This document shows, in pieces, positions 1 through 8,971 of a stretch of DNA of 54,894 nt. The first letter of the stretch is position 1. Every line of letters starts with the position of its first letter. The notes below the pieces were generated by a model that saw nothing but the letters and a program-made list of their open reading frames with translations, was not told the DNA's origin and did not search any database. The position numbers were made by a program, and so were the translations under genes. The DNA lies in the NCBI GenBank assembly GCA_003605065.1, contig QZJM01000022.1, positions 1-54,894 on the forward strand. Direction: 5' to 3'. Origin of the DNA: Dethiobacter sp. Lineage in GTDB: Bacteria > Bacillota > Dethiobacteria > DTU022 > UBA8154.

Positions 1-237
1 CTGAAAGAGGTGTGTCCCCTTACCTTATGACATGGGGACATTCCCCTGAAAGAGGTGTGTCCCCTTACCTTATGACATGGGGACATTCCTCTGAAAGAGG
101 CGTATCCCCTTACCTTATGGGGACATTCCTCTGAAAGAGGCGTATCCCCTTACCTTATGGGGACATTCCCCTGAAAGAGGTGTGTCCCCTTACCTTATGG
201 GGACATTCCTCTGAAAGAGGTGTGTCCCCTTACCTTA
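1..237. repeat. Short tandem repeat block with hairpin-forming units
   Basis: Six head-to-tail copies start with CTGAAAGAGG: two of 45 bp (1-45, 46-90), three of 40 bp (91-130, 131-170, 171-210) and a partial one from 211. The 45-bp form has five extra bases (ATGAC type) after TACCTT. Each unit carries TGTCCCC or TATCCCC and then GGGGACA, so the transcript of either strand could fold into small hairpins. The block starts at the window edge, so its full length is unknown. Similar GGGGACA-type repeats are scattered through Firmicute genomes and sometimes accompany REP-associated transposases; no transposase is visible here, so that link is inference. Confidence 0.85.
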
Positions 238-356
238 AAAGACAGCAGCGCTGCGCCACCTGTACGGATCTGTTATGAAGCTAACGGTCACCAAGCGGTT
301 TAAAACAAAAATGTTTTTCATTTTTCCAGGCAACATATCCGATCTTAACAAGCTTT

Positions 357-1205
357 TCAGGCAAAGGCCTCCGGTACATTTTTAAGTGTGGCATAGCTGA
401 AGACCGGCCCGTCCTTGCAGACATAAAGGCTGCCTACATTGCACCGCCCGCACTTGCCAAACCCGCATTTCATCCTGTTTTCCAGGGTGGTATAAATCTG
501 CTCGTCGGCAAAATTCAGCTTTTTAAGATTTTCCAGCACAAACCTGATCATGATTGGAGGCCCGCAGGTAATGGCAATAGTATTTTCCGGCGAGGGGTTA
601 ACTTCCATGAGCAAAGAAGGCACAAAACCTACATAATGGGGCCAGCCCTCCTCCCGGACATCGATGGAAAGGTGACAGTTTATATCGCTGCATTCATTTA
701 ATCCTTCAAATTCACTTTTAAAGCAAAGGTCTCCGGAAGTCCGGGAGCCATAAATAAGGGTCAGATTTCCATAATCGCCCCGGTTTGCCTTAACGTACTC
801 AATAATGGGACGTAAAGGAGCCTGGCCGATGCCGCCCCCGATGGTAAGGATATTCTTCCCTTTCCAATCATCTACCGGAAAGCTGTTCCCGTAAGGACCT
901 CGTACCGTCATCTTGTCGCCGGGTTCAAGCTCGTGCAGGGCCTGGGTAACCTTACCCATACGCATTACAGAAAACCTGAGGAACTTACCCTCTGTAGGAG
1001 AACAGGAGATGGAAATCATACTCTCCCCTACTCCCAGCAGGCCGATCATGGCACACTGGCCCGGGCGATGTCCCCAGCTTTCTCTTGCTTTTTCATCGTC
1101 AAGGACAACTTTGAAGGTTTTAATACAGCGGTCGCCGTAAGTTTCATACCAGGTATCCTCAACAGTTGCTATTTCAGGTTTATAGGGATTTGCGTTCTCT
1201 TTCAT
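357..1205 (-). CDS. FAD/NAD(P)-binding oxidoreductase subunit (FlxA / sulfhydrogenase gamma-like)
   Basis: This 282-residue protein belongs to the ferredoxin-NADP reductase-like family found as HydG/AsrB and as the NADH-binding subunit of Flx-Hdr complexes. The N-terminal half is the FAD-binding barrel. The nucleotide-binding glycine motif GGGIGQAP lies at residues 123-130. A C-terminal CxxxxCxxC...C motif (Cys247, 252, 255, 263) should bind a 2Fe-2S cluster. It is the last gene of the cluster. Its ATG overlaps the stop of the upstream gene (ATGA) and has GGAGG just before it. It likely passes electrons between NAD(P)H and the iron-sulfur subunits. The exact physiological direction is inferred. 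Confidence 0.87.
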   Translation of the reverse strand: MKENANPYKPEIATVEDTWYETYGDRCIKTFKVVLDDEKARESWGHRPGQCAMIGLLGVGESMISISCSPTEGKFLRFSVMRMGKVTQALHELEPGDKMTVRGPYGNSFPVDDWKGKNILTIGGGIGQAPLRPIIEYVKANRGDYGNLTLIYGSRTSGDLCFKSEFEGLNECSDINCHLSIDVREEGWPHYVGFVPSLLMEVNPSPENTIAITCGPPIMIRFVLENLKKLNFADEQIYTTLENRMKCGFGKCGRCNVGSLYVCKDGPVFSYATLKNVPEAFA

Positions 1206-2221
1206 ATGGCCTCCTTAACAACCTGTGATAAAATGTTAAGAATATCGATGTTGACCGGGCAGAGATTTATACACCGGCCACAGCCTACACAAGCAATTGT
1301 CCCGAAGTTTTTAACAAAATAAGAGTACTTATGGTTAACCCTGTTGCGCGTGCGTTCATGGCGGGAAGGGCGGGGATTATGCCCGGAAGCATGAAGAGTA
1401 TATTCCGAGAACATGCAGGAATCCCACATCCGGCACCTGCGCCCTTCAAAACCCTCCATCTCGTCCTGAATATCAAAACAGTGACAGGTGGGACAGAGAA
1501 AGGTACAAATCCCGCATCCCAGGCAGGACTCGGAAAAATCCTTCCACAGCGGGTTTTCCCAGAGTCCCGGCAGTTTTTCCGGAATGCCATCGGTATCGAT
1601 GCCCCTGGCAATCCTGACCGCAGCTTCCTGGGACAGCTTTTCCGCAGCTTTTAGATCCTCTGCTGTGGCCTCCTCCAGCAATTCTGGCACGGACTGGATA
1701 ATTTTCTCTCCTTTTTCGGTAACAGTTTGTAAAAGAAAGGCTTCTCCCAGGTCCGTCAAAAGCATATCCAGCCCTTCTGTGGAGGCCGGGCCGCCCCCTA
1801 CGGAAGTACAGAAACAGTTAGTACCGGGCTCCAGGCAGGACAGGCCCAGCAGGGTCGTTTGTTCACGTCTTGTAAGATAATAGGGATCATCTACATCCCA
1901 GGAAAAGAGGCTGTCCACAATGGCCATGGCCCTGGCATCACACGGCCTGACACCGAAAAGAACCCTTTCTTCCCCTTCGCCCGGAAGGCTCATATCCGTA
2001 TTCCCCTGTTCAAACTGGTACAGTGTCTCCGTCTGGGGAAAGAGAACGCTTTTGGGCGGTACAGTCGTATTGGGGAAGGCAAGATCAGGCTGGCTCCCTG
2101 CAGTAACAGGCGCAAATCTCAGGCTTTCCCCCTCCTTTTGAGGGACATACAGCTTTTTTTGCCTGCTGAGTATGGCCATAAAATCGCCGAACTTATCTTT
2201 GCTTAATTTTTTAGTATCCAT
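1202..2221 (-). CDS. 4Fe-4S dicluster subunit (FlxC / sulfhydrogenase beta-like)
   Basis: This protein of about 339 residues is related to the beta subunit of sulfhydrogenases and AsrA-type sulfite reductases. It has an N-terminal domain with the GVRPCDARA motif and two C-terminal ferredoxin-type clusters (CLGCGICTFLCP and CVGCGRCINLCP). Extra cysteines lie between them (CHCFD, CRMWDSC). It should relay electrons between the FAD/NAD subunit and HdrA/MvhD. I chose the ATG at 2221 because AGAGGTGG sits five bases ahead of it; an in-frame GTG at 2230 is possible. The stop overlaps the next gene by four bases, which suggests translational coupling. Confidence 0.85.
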   Translation of the reverse strand: MDTKKLSKDKFGDFMAILSRQKKLYVPQKEGESLRFAPVTAGSQPDLAFPNTTVPPKSVLFPQTETLYQFEQGNTDMSLPGEGEERVLFGVRPCDARAMAIVDSLFSWDVDDPYYLTRREQTTLLGLSCLEPGTNCFCTSVGGGPASTEGLDMLLTDLGEAFLLQTVTEKGEKIIQSVPELLEEATAEDLKAAEKLSQEAAVRIARGIDTDGIPEKLPGLWENPLWKDFSESCLGCGICTFLCPTCHCFDIQDEMEGFEGRRCRMWDSCMFSEYTLHASGHNPRPSRHERTRNRVNHKYSYFVKNFGTIACVGCGRCINLCPVNIDILNILSQVVKEAI

Positions 2222-2232
2222 AGCACCCACCT

Positions 2233-3216
2233 CTAGAGAATGAAGTCTTCTTTATCATCCGGACGGTAGCTGGACTGGAGCGGTTTAGACTCAGGATCAA
2301 GCCCGGGGATATATTCATATTTCTCTTTGACCTCTTTGGCAAGCTTCCTGTTTAGTTTCATTAACGGTATCCCCACAGGGCAGACCCGCTCACATTCACC
2401 GCATTCGATGCAGCGCCCGGCTAAATGAAAGGCCCGGGCCAAATGGAAGGCCGTATTTTCAGAAATATTATTAGAACGAAATACCCAGGCAGGATTCAGC
2501 CTATCCAGCACACAGTCCTCACAGTAGCACATGGGGCAAACATTGCGGCAGGAGTAGCACCTTATACAACTGGAAAATTTATCTTCCCAGAATAGCCAGC
2601 GCTCCTGCGGGCTCTTGGCCTCAAGTTCCGTAATATCATCATATTCATCGTTACCCCGGGTCTGGACCTCTTCCCAGAGCATCAAATCGGTCATAACAGG
2701 ATTGGGATAACGACAGGAGAGGCATTTCGCAGCCAGTACCTCCCCTTTGGGAACCTCTTTATCCCCATCAGGCAGGTGAAAAACAATATTTCCATTACTC
2801 CAACGGGCCTGTGCCGGCCCCGGGAGATGGGGAAACTTCTCTTCTACCTTTTTTAAGTCTATAACTCCTTCACAGGGACAACCGATAATAAGCACACTTT
2901 CCCTTTTTATTCCCTGCTCAATTAACTGCTGGACAACGGCACGGCTATCACAGCCTTTAACCATCAGCGCGACTTTACGGCTATCGGGTTGTTCCCCCCG
3001 GGGCAGCGGAAGTCTTTCCGTTAATACGAGATAGGTCGCCAGGTTATTGGTACAAAGGGGTGAGAAGATAAGCTTTTCTGCTTCCTCCGGTTCTTTTACA
3101 AAGTGTGGAGATACCCTAAAGCCATAAGTGCCCTGCCTCCAGCCGATGAGATATTTAACATCATCCCGGGAGACGGTCTCTCTGGCTGCAGTTTTGAGTT
3201 TTTCCAGGTCTACCAA
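2233..3216 (-). CDS. FrhB/FlxB-like iron-sulfur flavoprotein subunit
   Basis: This 327-residue protein resembles the F420-hydrogenase/dehydrogenase beta family and the FlxB-type subunits of Hdr-linked complexes. The KGCDSRA motif and the CPCEG motif lie in the N-terminal half. A dense cysteine region follows (CLSCRYP, then CIRCYSCRNVCPMCYCEDC), and a second ferredoxin motif CIECGECERVCP sits near the C terminus. It therefore probably holds several 4Fe-4S clusters and possibly a flavin. The start is a TTG at 3216 with GGAGGATCGC before it. It lies 14 bases after the mvhD-like gene and 11 before the next one, so it is co-transcribed. Confidence 0.82.
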   Translation of the reverse strand: MVDLEKLKTAARETVSRDDVKYLIGWRQGTYGFRVSPHFVKEPEEAEKLIFSPLCTNNLATYLVLTERLPLPRGEQPDSRKVALMVKGCDSRAVVQQLIEQGIKRESVLIIGCPCEGVIDLKKVEEKFPHLPGPAQARWSNGNIVFHLPDGDKEVPKGEVLAAKCLSCRYPNPVMTDLMLWEEVQTRGNDEYDDITELEAKSPQERWLFWEDKFSSCIRCYSCRNVCPMCYCEDCVLDRLNPAWVFRSNNISENTAFHLARAFHLAGRCIECGECERVCPVGIPLMKLNRKLAKEVKEKYEYIPGLDPESKPLQSSYRPDDKEDFIL

Positions 3217-3230
3217 GCGATCCTCCTCCT

Positions 3231-3662
3231 CTACCAGTTGATCTTGTTCCGCCGGAATTGCTCAAACGGTCCGGCCTCTTTCGCTTTTTCGACCACTCCT
3301 TGCACTACATCCTTCCACTTGCTGCCTTCCGAGGCAGAAACCCAGCTCATATTAAAACGGCGAGCATCCACTCCCACGTACTCCAGGAGTTCTTTCATCA
3401 GAGCAAACCGGCGGCGGGCATAAAAGTTTCCTTCCATATAATGACAGTCACCCGGATGGCAACCGGAGATCAAAACCCCATCGGCACCCTGCTGCAGGGC
3501 GTTAACCACAAAAAGAGGGTTAACCCTTCCGCTGCACATGACCCTGATAACATTAAGGTTGGATGGATATTGTATTCTGCTGGTTCCCGCAAGATCGGCA
3601 CCGGCGTAGGAACACCAGTTACATAAAAAAGCTACCACGTTGGGTTCAAATTGTTCTTTCAT
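3231..3662 (-). CDS. mvhD: MvhD/FlpD-like hydrogenase iron-sulfur subunit
   Basis: This 143-residue protein matches the MvhD family, a small 2Fe-2S protein that docks on HdrA and delivers electrons from hydrogenase, formate dehydrogenase or an NADH module. The conserved cysteines are visible: FLCNWC (Cys14, Cys17), MCSGR (Cys43) and SGCHPGDCHY (Cys68, Cys73). Its ATG overlaps the hdrA stop (ATGA), as expected for subunits made in fixed ratio. In this cluster no hydrogenase gene is present, and the neighbours are Flx-like NADH subunits. The likely partner is therefore the NADH module rather than a hydrogenase; that is inference from context. Confidence 0.92.
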   Translation of the reverse strand: MKEQFEPNVVAFLCNWCSYAGADLAGTSRIQYPSNLNVIRVMCSGRVNPLFVVNALQQGADGVLISGCHPGDCHYMEGNFYARRRFALMKELLEYVGVDARRFNMSWVSASEGSKWKDVVQGVVEKAKEAGPFEQFRRNKINW

Positions 3663-5659
3663 CTCATGCCCCCCAATACAGCAATTTGCGGCAATATCTG
3701 CCTATCCATAAAGGATTTTTGCTGGACAGAGCCGGAGAGACAGCCGGCTGCGCAGGCGCCGCAGCCCTTGCACAAGGCCTCGTTAACCCGGGCCACGGAA
3801 ACCTGGTGTCCCATGCGGTTTACCGTTACCAGTTCAATGGCACCGTATGGGCAGATTTCCACACAGAAACCGCAACCCCGACATGTTGCCTCGTTAACAA
3901 AGGAAATCTGTGCCTGAACCTTGACTCTTCCACTGGAAAGAAGAACCAGGGCGGATGAAGCCGCGCCCTTAGCCTGCGCCACAGTATCAGGGATATCTTT
4001 GGGGCCCTGAGCACATCCGGCCAAAAAGACCCCGTCAGTTGCTGTATCCACAGGGGCAAGCTTGGGGTGTGCCTCCAGGAAAAAGCGATCCGCTGACTGG
4101 GACAGCCGCAGCAGGTCAATTATTTCCCTGGCATCTTTACGAGGCTCCAGTCCCACCCCCAGGACAACCAGATCGACCTCATCCTCCATAGGAGTGGAGG
4201 TCAGGGTATTTTCCACTTTGATAACCAGCTTGTCGCCCCTCTTGAATATCTCTGAGGGATTGCCGCGAATATAGCGGATTCCCTCCCGGCGCACCCGGTC
4301 ATAAAACTCTTCGAACCCTTTACCGAAAGCTCTCACATCCATGTAGTAAACCCTGACATTGGCGCCCGGGATTTTCTCTTCCACCAGGTGAGCAAGCTTG
4401 GCCGTATACATGCAGCATACACGGGAGCAGTATTCGTTCCCTACGCTCTTATCACGGGAACCTACGCATTTAATAAAAGCTATCTCCCTGGGAACAGAAG
4501 CATCCTCTCCCGTGCCGATCATAACACTGCCTCCCGTGGGCCCGGAGGCGGATACCAGCCGCTCCAGCTCCAGAGAGGTTATGACATTAACGTAATCGTT
4601 ATAACCATATTCGGGTTTCCTGGAGGCATCAAAGACATCGAAACCGGTAGCTACAATAATCGCCCCCACCTTAAACTCGGCAATTTCGTCCTTTTGTTCA
4701 AAATTAATGGCGCCCGCAGCACAGGCATCGACACACTTGGGGGATTTCCCGCACTTGCCCCTGGTCAGGAAAAGGCAGCGCTGCGAGTCAATGGTATATT
4801 TGGCGGGAACAGCCTGCGGGAAAGGAAGATAAATAGCCGCCCTTTTCCCCATACCCACATCAAACTCGCTGGGGATCCTGCCGGAAAGACGGCACTCCTG
4901 GGCGCAGGCCCCGCAGCCGGTACACTTGTCAACGTCAACATAGCGGGCTTTCTTACGCACTTTTACCTGGAAATTGCCCACAAAACCGGAGACTTCTTCT
5001 ACCTGGGAATAGGTAAAGAGCTCAATATTGGGATGGCTGGCCACATCCACCATTTTAGGCGTAAGGATGCAGGCGGAGCAATCCAGGGTGGGGAATGTTT
5101 TATCCAGCTGGGACATCCTGCCGCCGACAGAGGGAGTCTTCTCCACCAGGTAGACTTTAAACCCGGCGTTGGCGATATCCAGGGCGGCCTGAATTCCCGC
5201 TATGCCTCCCCCGATGATCAAAGTGGCAGGCTCCACATCCACCTCTTTCTCCTGCAGAGGCTCCAGGAGCCGTACCTTGGAGACAGCGGCAGCCACCAGT
5301 TTTTTGGCCTTGCCTGTAGCCCTCTCGCCCTCTTCATGGACCCAGGAACACTGTTCCCTTATATTGGCCATTTCCAGGTAATAAGGATTAAGTCCTGCCT
5401 CCGCCAGGGTCTTGCGGAAAGTCAGCTCGTGCATACGGGGAGAACAAGAGGCTACCACGACGCGGTTTAATCCTTCATTCTTAATATCTTCCCTGATAAG
5501 AAGCTGTCCGGGGTCAGAACACATATAGGAGTAATTGCGTGCCACCTTGACATTGGGCAGGTGGGAAGCAAACTCTGTGACGGTATTAACATCCACCGTT
5601 TTGGCGATATTGATCCCGCAGTGACAGACATACACACCAATTTTGGGTTTGTTGTTCAT
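3659..5659 (-). CDS. hdrA: HdrA-like electron-bifurcating flavoprotein
   Basis: This 666-residue HdrA homologue is the flavin-bifurcating hub of heterodisulfide-reductase-type complexes. The N-terminal domain has the CHCGIN motif (12-17), with further cysteines at 47 and 72, as in the HdrA domain that holds an unusual 4Fe-4S cluster. The FAD site GGGIAG is at 150-155, and the DCSAC motif at 193-197. One ferredoxin-type cluster has cysteines 246, 249, 252 and 256, and two more lie at the C terminus (CRGCGFCVEICP and CKGCGACAAGC). These features suit splitting an electron pair between a high- and a low-potential acceptor. Ferredoxin as the low-potential partner is inferred. Confidence 0.93.
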   Translation of the reverse strand: MNNKPKIGVYVCHCGINIAKTVDVNTVTEFASHLPNVKVARNYSYMCSDPGQLLIREDIKNEGLNRVVVASCSPRMHELTFRKTLAEAGLNPYYLEMANIREQCSWVHEEGERATGKAKKLVAAAVSKVRLLEPLQEKEVDVEPATLIIGGGIAGIQAALDIANAGFKVYLVEKTPSVGGRMSQLDKTFPTLDCSACILTPKMVDVASHPNIELFTYSQVEEVSGFVGNFQVKVRKKARYVDVDKCTGCGACAQECRLSGRIPSEFDVGMGKRAAIYLPFPQAVPAKYTIDSQRCLFLTRGKCGKSPKCVDACAAGAINFEQKDEIAEFKVGAIIVATGFDVFDASRKPEYGYNDYVNVITSLELERLVSASGPTGGSVMIGTGEDASVPREIAFIKCVGSRDKSVGNEYCSRVCCMYTAKLAHLVEEKIPGANVRVYYMDVRAFGKGFEEFYDRVRREGIRYIRGNPSEIFKRGDKLVIKVENTLTSTPMEDEVDLVVLGVGLEPRKDAREIIDLLRLSQSADRFFLEAHPKLAPVDTATDGVFLAGCAQGPKDIPDTVAQAKGAASSALVLLSSGRVKVQAQISFVNEATCRGCGFCVEICPYGAIELVTVNRMGHQVSVARVNEALCKGCGACAAGCLSGSVQQKSFMDRQILPQIAVLGGMR

Positions 5660-5726
5660 TGCTTTTTTTCATCCTCCAACAAAAAATAACTGCTTATGCC
5701 TATCCGCAAAAAACATGTTTCCGTCA

Positions 5727-6701
5727 TTAACCCCGCAACTCTTTCAGTTTCTCAGTTAATTTGGGAAGCACCTTGAAAAGGTCGTCAACAATAGCAAAGT
5801 CAGCCACTGAAAAGATAGGAGCATCGGGATCCTTGTTTATGGCCACAATAGTTTTGGCTCCCTTCATTCCGGCCAGGTGCTGGAAAGCACCGGAGATGCC
5901 GATAGCTATATAAAGTTTGGGCTTAACCGTTTTGCCCGAGGTGCCCACCTGGCGGTCATGGGACAGCCACCCGGCGTCTGTAGCCGCACGGGAACCGCAA
6001 ATGTCGGCCTTAACAGCCTTGGCCAGTTCCTCGATCAAGGCCATATTTTTTTCTTCTTTAATTCCCCGGCCTACAGCAACCAGGATCTCTGATTGGGTGA
6101 TATCTACATCTCCAACTTCCGCTTCCACATACTCGATGAACCTGCGATAACCGATCTCCTCTTTCAAAGGTGACTCGACCTTTTCGATTTTCCCCTGCCT
6201 GGAAGGTTCGGCAGCCTCTACAGTAGCTTCTCTGAAAGTAATTAAATAGGGGGGTTCTGCTTTGAAGGCAAAGTTAGCGTTGACCTTGCCCTGGTAATAC
6301 TGGCGCACAGGCTGGAGCTTACCGTCGACAAACTCCAGGTCAATAACATCCGTAACAAAAGGCAGGTTCATTTCCACGGCCAGTGCCGGAGCCAGGTCGA
6401 CGCCCTGGGTGGTATGACCGATCATGACAAGACCGGGATTGTACTTCTTAATGAGCTCTGCCAGTACCTTCTGGTATTTTTCGGAGTTATAATCGGTAAA
6501 AAGAGGATCATCAACAAATAAAACTTTGTCGCTGTAACCGGCCAGCTTTTCGGCAAAAGAGTCCACACCGCTGCCGATGAGGACCGCTACCGTTTCTCCA
6601 CCCAGTTTTTCAACCAGCCCGGAGGCCCTGGTAAGCATCTCCAGGGTTACTTCACGCAATACTCCCTGACGGTGTTCCGCTAAGACAAATACATCTCCCA
6701 T
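5727..6701 (-). CDS. etfA: Electron transfer flavoprotein alpha subunit
   Basis: This 324-residue EtfA carries the C-terminal FAD-binding domain, recognised by [31 protein letters not shown] and [10 protein letters not shown]. It forms a heterodimer with the EtfB encoded two bases upstream. Etf normally takes electrons from acyl-CoA or other flavin dehydrogenases, or in bifurcating forms from NADH. No N-terminal ferredoxin domain is present, unlike some Etf alpha chains of acetogens. Position between an HdrB/C-like protein and HdrA suggests this Etf is a dedicated electron carrier for that complex. No acyl-CoA dehydrogenase gene is in the window. Confidence 0.95.
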   Translation of the reverse strand: MGDVFVLAEHRQGVLREVTLEMLTRASGLVEKLGGETVAVLIGSGVDSFAEKLAGYSDKVLFVDDPLFTDYNSEKYQKVLAELIKKYNPGLVMIGHTTQGVDLAPALAVEMNLPFVTDVIDLEFVDGKLQPVRQYYQGKVNANFAFKAEPPYLITFREATVEAAEPSRQGKIEKVESPLKEEIGYRRFIEYVEAEVGDVDITQSEILVAVGRGIKEEKNMALIEELAKAVKADICGSRAATDAGWLSHDRQVGTSGKTVKPKLYIAIGISGAFQHLAGMKGAKTIVAINKDPDAPIFSVADFAIVDDLFKVLPKLTEKLKELRG

Positions 6702-6702
6702 T

Positions 6703-7491
6703 TTAGAGCAGCCCTCCTTTCACCAGTTTGGCAGCCATAATTTCCGCTTTCTCCTCAGGGGCGCCTTCGATTACCTCCGCTTTGGAGACTACTACGGGGA
6801 TATAAAGTTTTTGCAGCTCTACCAGGGAACTGGCTGCATTAACCTCATTTTCAGCAAGTCCCAGATCGTCTATTTTTAACACTTTAAGTTCCTTTTTCTG
6901 TGCTTCCCTGATGCCCCTGATCGGTGCATAACGGGGCTCGTTGATTCCGGTCTGGATCGTAATAACCGCCGGCAGGGTAATTTCCACTACCTCGGCAATA
7001 CCTCCTTCAAGCTCCCTGTAGGCCTTCACCTTGCCGTCTTCAACTACCAGTTTTTTAACCATGGCGGCGTGCGGTACTCCCAGTTCCTCCGCCAGGGCTA
7101 CTCCGACGGCCATACTGCCGTCGTCATTCGCTATACACCCTGTCAATACCAGGTCAAATTCCTGGCTTTTGATAACAGAAGCTAAAACCCTGGCCACTTT
7201 CAGCGGATCCAGGACATTAATGCGTGGATCATCGATCCGTATGGCGTTGTCACCACCCTTGGCCAGGGCCATGCGGATCATCACATCGGCTTCCTGGGGT
7301 CCCATACAGACGACCTGGACAGTCCCTCCTTTAGCCTCTTTGATGAGCACAGCTTCCTCTACAGCATAGTTGTCGGCATCATTTATATCAAAAGAAAACC
7401 TGCTGCTGTCAACATCTTTGCCTGTAACATCTACTTTTACTTCTGCTTCAGAAGTATCCGGCACTCTCTTGATACAAACAAAAGTTTTCAT
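6703..7491 (-). CDS. etfB: Electron transfer flavoprotein beta subunit
   Basis: This EtfB of about 262 residues starts with the typical KTFVCIKRVPDT segment. It contains the nucleotide-binding TGCIANDDGS region and the signature region around LPAVITIQTGINEPRYAPIRG. It binds AMP or, in bifurcating types, a second FAD; I cannot decide which from the sequence alone. I selected the ATG at 7491, which has GGAGGTG upstream; an in-frame GTG at 7503 lies too close to that site. It precedes etfA by one base. A 141-base gap, AT-rich but without a clear terminator, separates it from the upstream Hdr-like gene. Confidence 0.94.
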   Translation of the reverse strand: MKTFVCIKRVPDTSEAEVKVDVTGKDVDSSRFSFDINDADNYAVEEAVLIKEAKGGTVQVVCMGPQEADVMIRMALAKGGDNAIRIDDPRINVLDPLKVARVLASVIKSQEFDLVLTGCIANDDGSMAVGVALAEELGVPHAAMVKKLVVEDGKVKAYRELEGGIAEVVEITLPAVITIQTGINEPRYAPIRGIREAQKKELKVLKIDDLGLAENEVNAASSLVELQKLYIPVVVSKAEVIEGAPEEKAEIMAAKLVKGGLL

Positions 7492-7632
7492 AAGACTTTC
7501 CACCTCCTACAACTCAGGTATTTTTTAAAATAATTTAACAAAACAACTTGTCTTTTGGAAAATCAATTTTAAAAACTATCTCCCCCTTCATGGATAACTT
7601 TATTTTACAAGAGACGGGCATCTAAAAGATTA

Positions 7633-8763
7633 TTAAACCAGCTCCCCGATGATCTCCAGGATTTCCGCCACACGCATTTCCTCTTCGAAACCTTTGGCCT
7701 TAAGGGCGTCATCCAGGGTTAAAATACAGAAGGGGCAGGCCACAGCCAGCAAAGTGGCACCCAGCTCCCTGGCGTTATTGACCCTTGTTTCAGCCAGGCG
7801 TTCCTTGCGGGACTCCGACTCCACCCACATCTTGCCCCCGCCTCCCTCACAGCAGAGGCTGCGCTCCCTTTTACGCTCAAACTCAACCAGCTCTGCTCCG
7901 GGAATGCGCCCCAGGATATAGCGCGGCTCGTCAAAAACATTGTTTTGTTTGCCCAGGAAACAGGGGTCGTGAAAAACAATCTTTTGAGGAAATTCCCTGG
8001 TTATTTCCAGTTTATTTTCCTCCAGGATTTCTTTCAGCAGGTGGGTATAGTGAATAACCTTCGCTTTCAGGTTGGGATACTGGCTTTTATAAGTCGAGTA
8101 GCAGTGAGGTGAAATAGTCACGATCCTGGCAGCATCATAACTGTTCAGCAGCTCCGTGTTATCTTCCACCATCATTTCAAAGAGGCCCTCTTCTCCCAGG
8201 TTGTGTACCTCGCTGGAACAGCAGGTCTCACTATCCCCGATAAAACCGTAGTCAACTCCGGCCTTGTTCAAAACCTTGACCAGGTTTTTGGCTATTACCT
8301 GTACTTTTGGATCGTAAGCAATAGTACAGCAGACGAAAATAAGGTTCTCTACCTTTTTGCCAGGCTCAGCAATTTTTACCTCCAGCCCCTGCATCCAATC
8401 GGAGCGTATGGCCCTGGGTTTATCCCAGGGGTTGCCTTCCCGGAAAACGCTTTCCAGAGCATCCCTGACCGTTGGCTGTATAACACCGCTTTCTACAAGA
8501 ATATTTCTCAGGCCTATCAACACCTCCACAGGTTTCAGTCCCTTGGGACACCTGACAGCACAGGTATTGCAAGCGGTACAATCCCAGATTTCCGGTAATT
8601 TGGCCAGGTTATCGAGCATACTCTGGTCGATAGCGTCATAAACAAAACGTCGAACATTTAAATTGGTTCGCACCGTAACCGGGCAGCCGCCGGTACATCT
8701 TCCGCACTGGATGCATCCTAGCAAATCATACTTCTGGATAAAGCCCTGCATTTCTGTATTCAT
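7633..8763 (-). CDS. HdrC/HdrB-type fused iron-sulfur protein (CCG-domain reductase)
   Basis: This 376-residue protein joins a ferredoxin-type domain to two CCG domains, like HdrD, GlpC or LutA-type proteins. Two 4Fe-4S motifs have cysteines 17, 20, 23, 27 and 62, 65, 68, 72. The first CCG domain is atypical (Cys145-146, TCCSSE at 180-185, Cys221). The second is canonical, with DPCFLG (Cys268), LCCEGGGG (Cys304-305) and ACPFC (Cys343, 346). There are no membrane segments. It is the first gene of the cluster and probably the site where Etf electrons reach a disulfide or related acceptor. The ATG at 8763 follows GCGAGGT; one at 8769 is possible. Confidence 0.85.
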   Translation of the reverse strand: MNTEMQGFIQKYDLLGCIQCGRCTGGCPVTVRTNLNVRRFVYDAIDQSMLDNLAKLPEIWDCTACNTCAVRCPKGLKPVEVLIGLRNILVESGVIQPTVRDALESVFREGNPWDKPRAIRSDWMQGLEVKIAEPGKKVENLIFVCCTIAYDPKVQVIAKNLVKVLNKAGVDYGFIGDSETCCSSEVHNLGEEGLFEMMVEDNTELLNSYDAARIVTISPHCYSTYKSQYPNLKAKVIHYTHLLKEILEENKLEITREFPQKIVFHDPCFLGKQNNVFDEPRYILGRIPGAELVEFERKRERSLCCEGGGGKMWVESESRKERLAETRVNNARELGATLLAVACPFCILTLDDALKAKGFEEEMRVAEILEIIGELV

Positions 8764-8802
8764 CTTCATACCTCGCTAGAGATTTAATTTACTTTAATTG
8801 AT

Positions 8803-8809
8803 TTCGACA
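8803..8809 (-). promoter_or_regulatory. Spo0A-box-like site upstream of the Hdr/Etf cluster
   Basis: The minus strand reads TGTCGAA, an exact match to the 0A-box core, 40 bases before the first gene of the Hdr/Etf cluster. The site is downstream of any likely promoter, so binding would most simply repress. Motif match only. Confidence 0.45.
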
Positions 8810-8971
8810 CCGGAAAAAAAAATCCTGCTTATCAGCTCTTAATTTAAAGCATCAGGTAATAGTTTGAAAAATATGATGTATTTTCAAAATTTCGCCGGAA
8901 TAAAAGCCCTTAAAAAGCTTTTACAACTAATGGAAAATATGCCGGAATTTATCTGTCAATATTAGACATAC

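Noticed and set aside
1-237. CRISPR array
   Set aside because: The units follow one another with no unique spacers, have two lengths and no cas genes nearby.
4388-5470. 360-residue plus-strand frame opposite hdrA
   Set aside because: The minus strand encodes a clear HdrA with all motifs; the antisense product shows no domain.
357-8763. In-frame UGA selenocysteine codons in the redox cluster
   Set aside because: All eight genes read through without UGA, and the expected positions (for example in the HdrA DCSAC motif) are Cys.
8950-8960. Perfect TTGACA on the minus strand as the Hdr cluster promoter
   Set aside because: No acceptable -10 lies 16-18 bases downstream.
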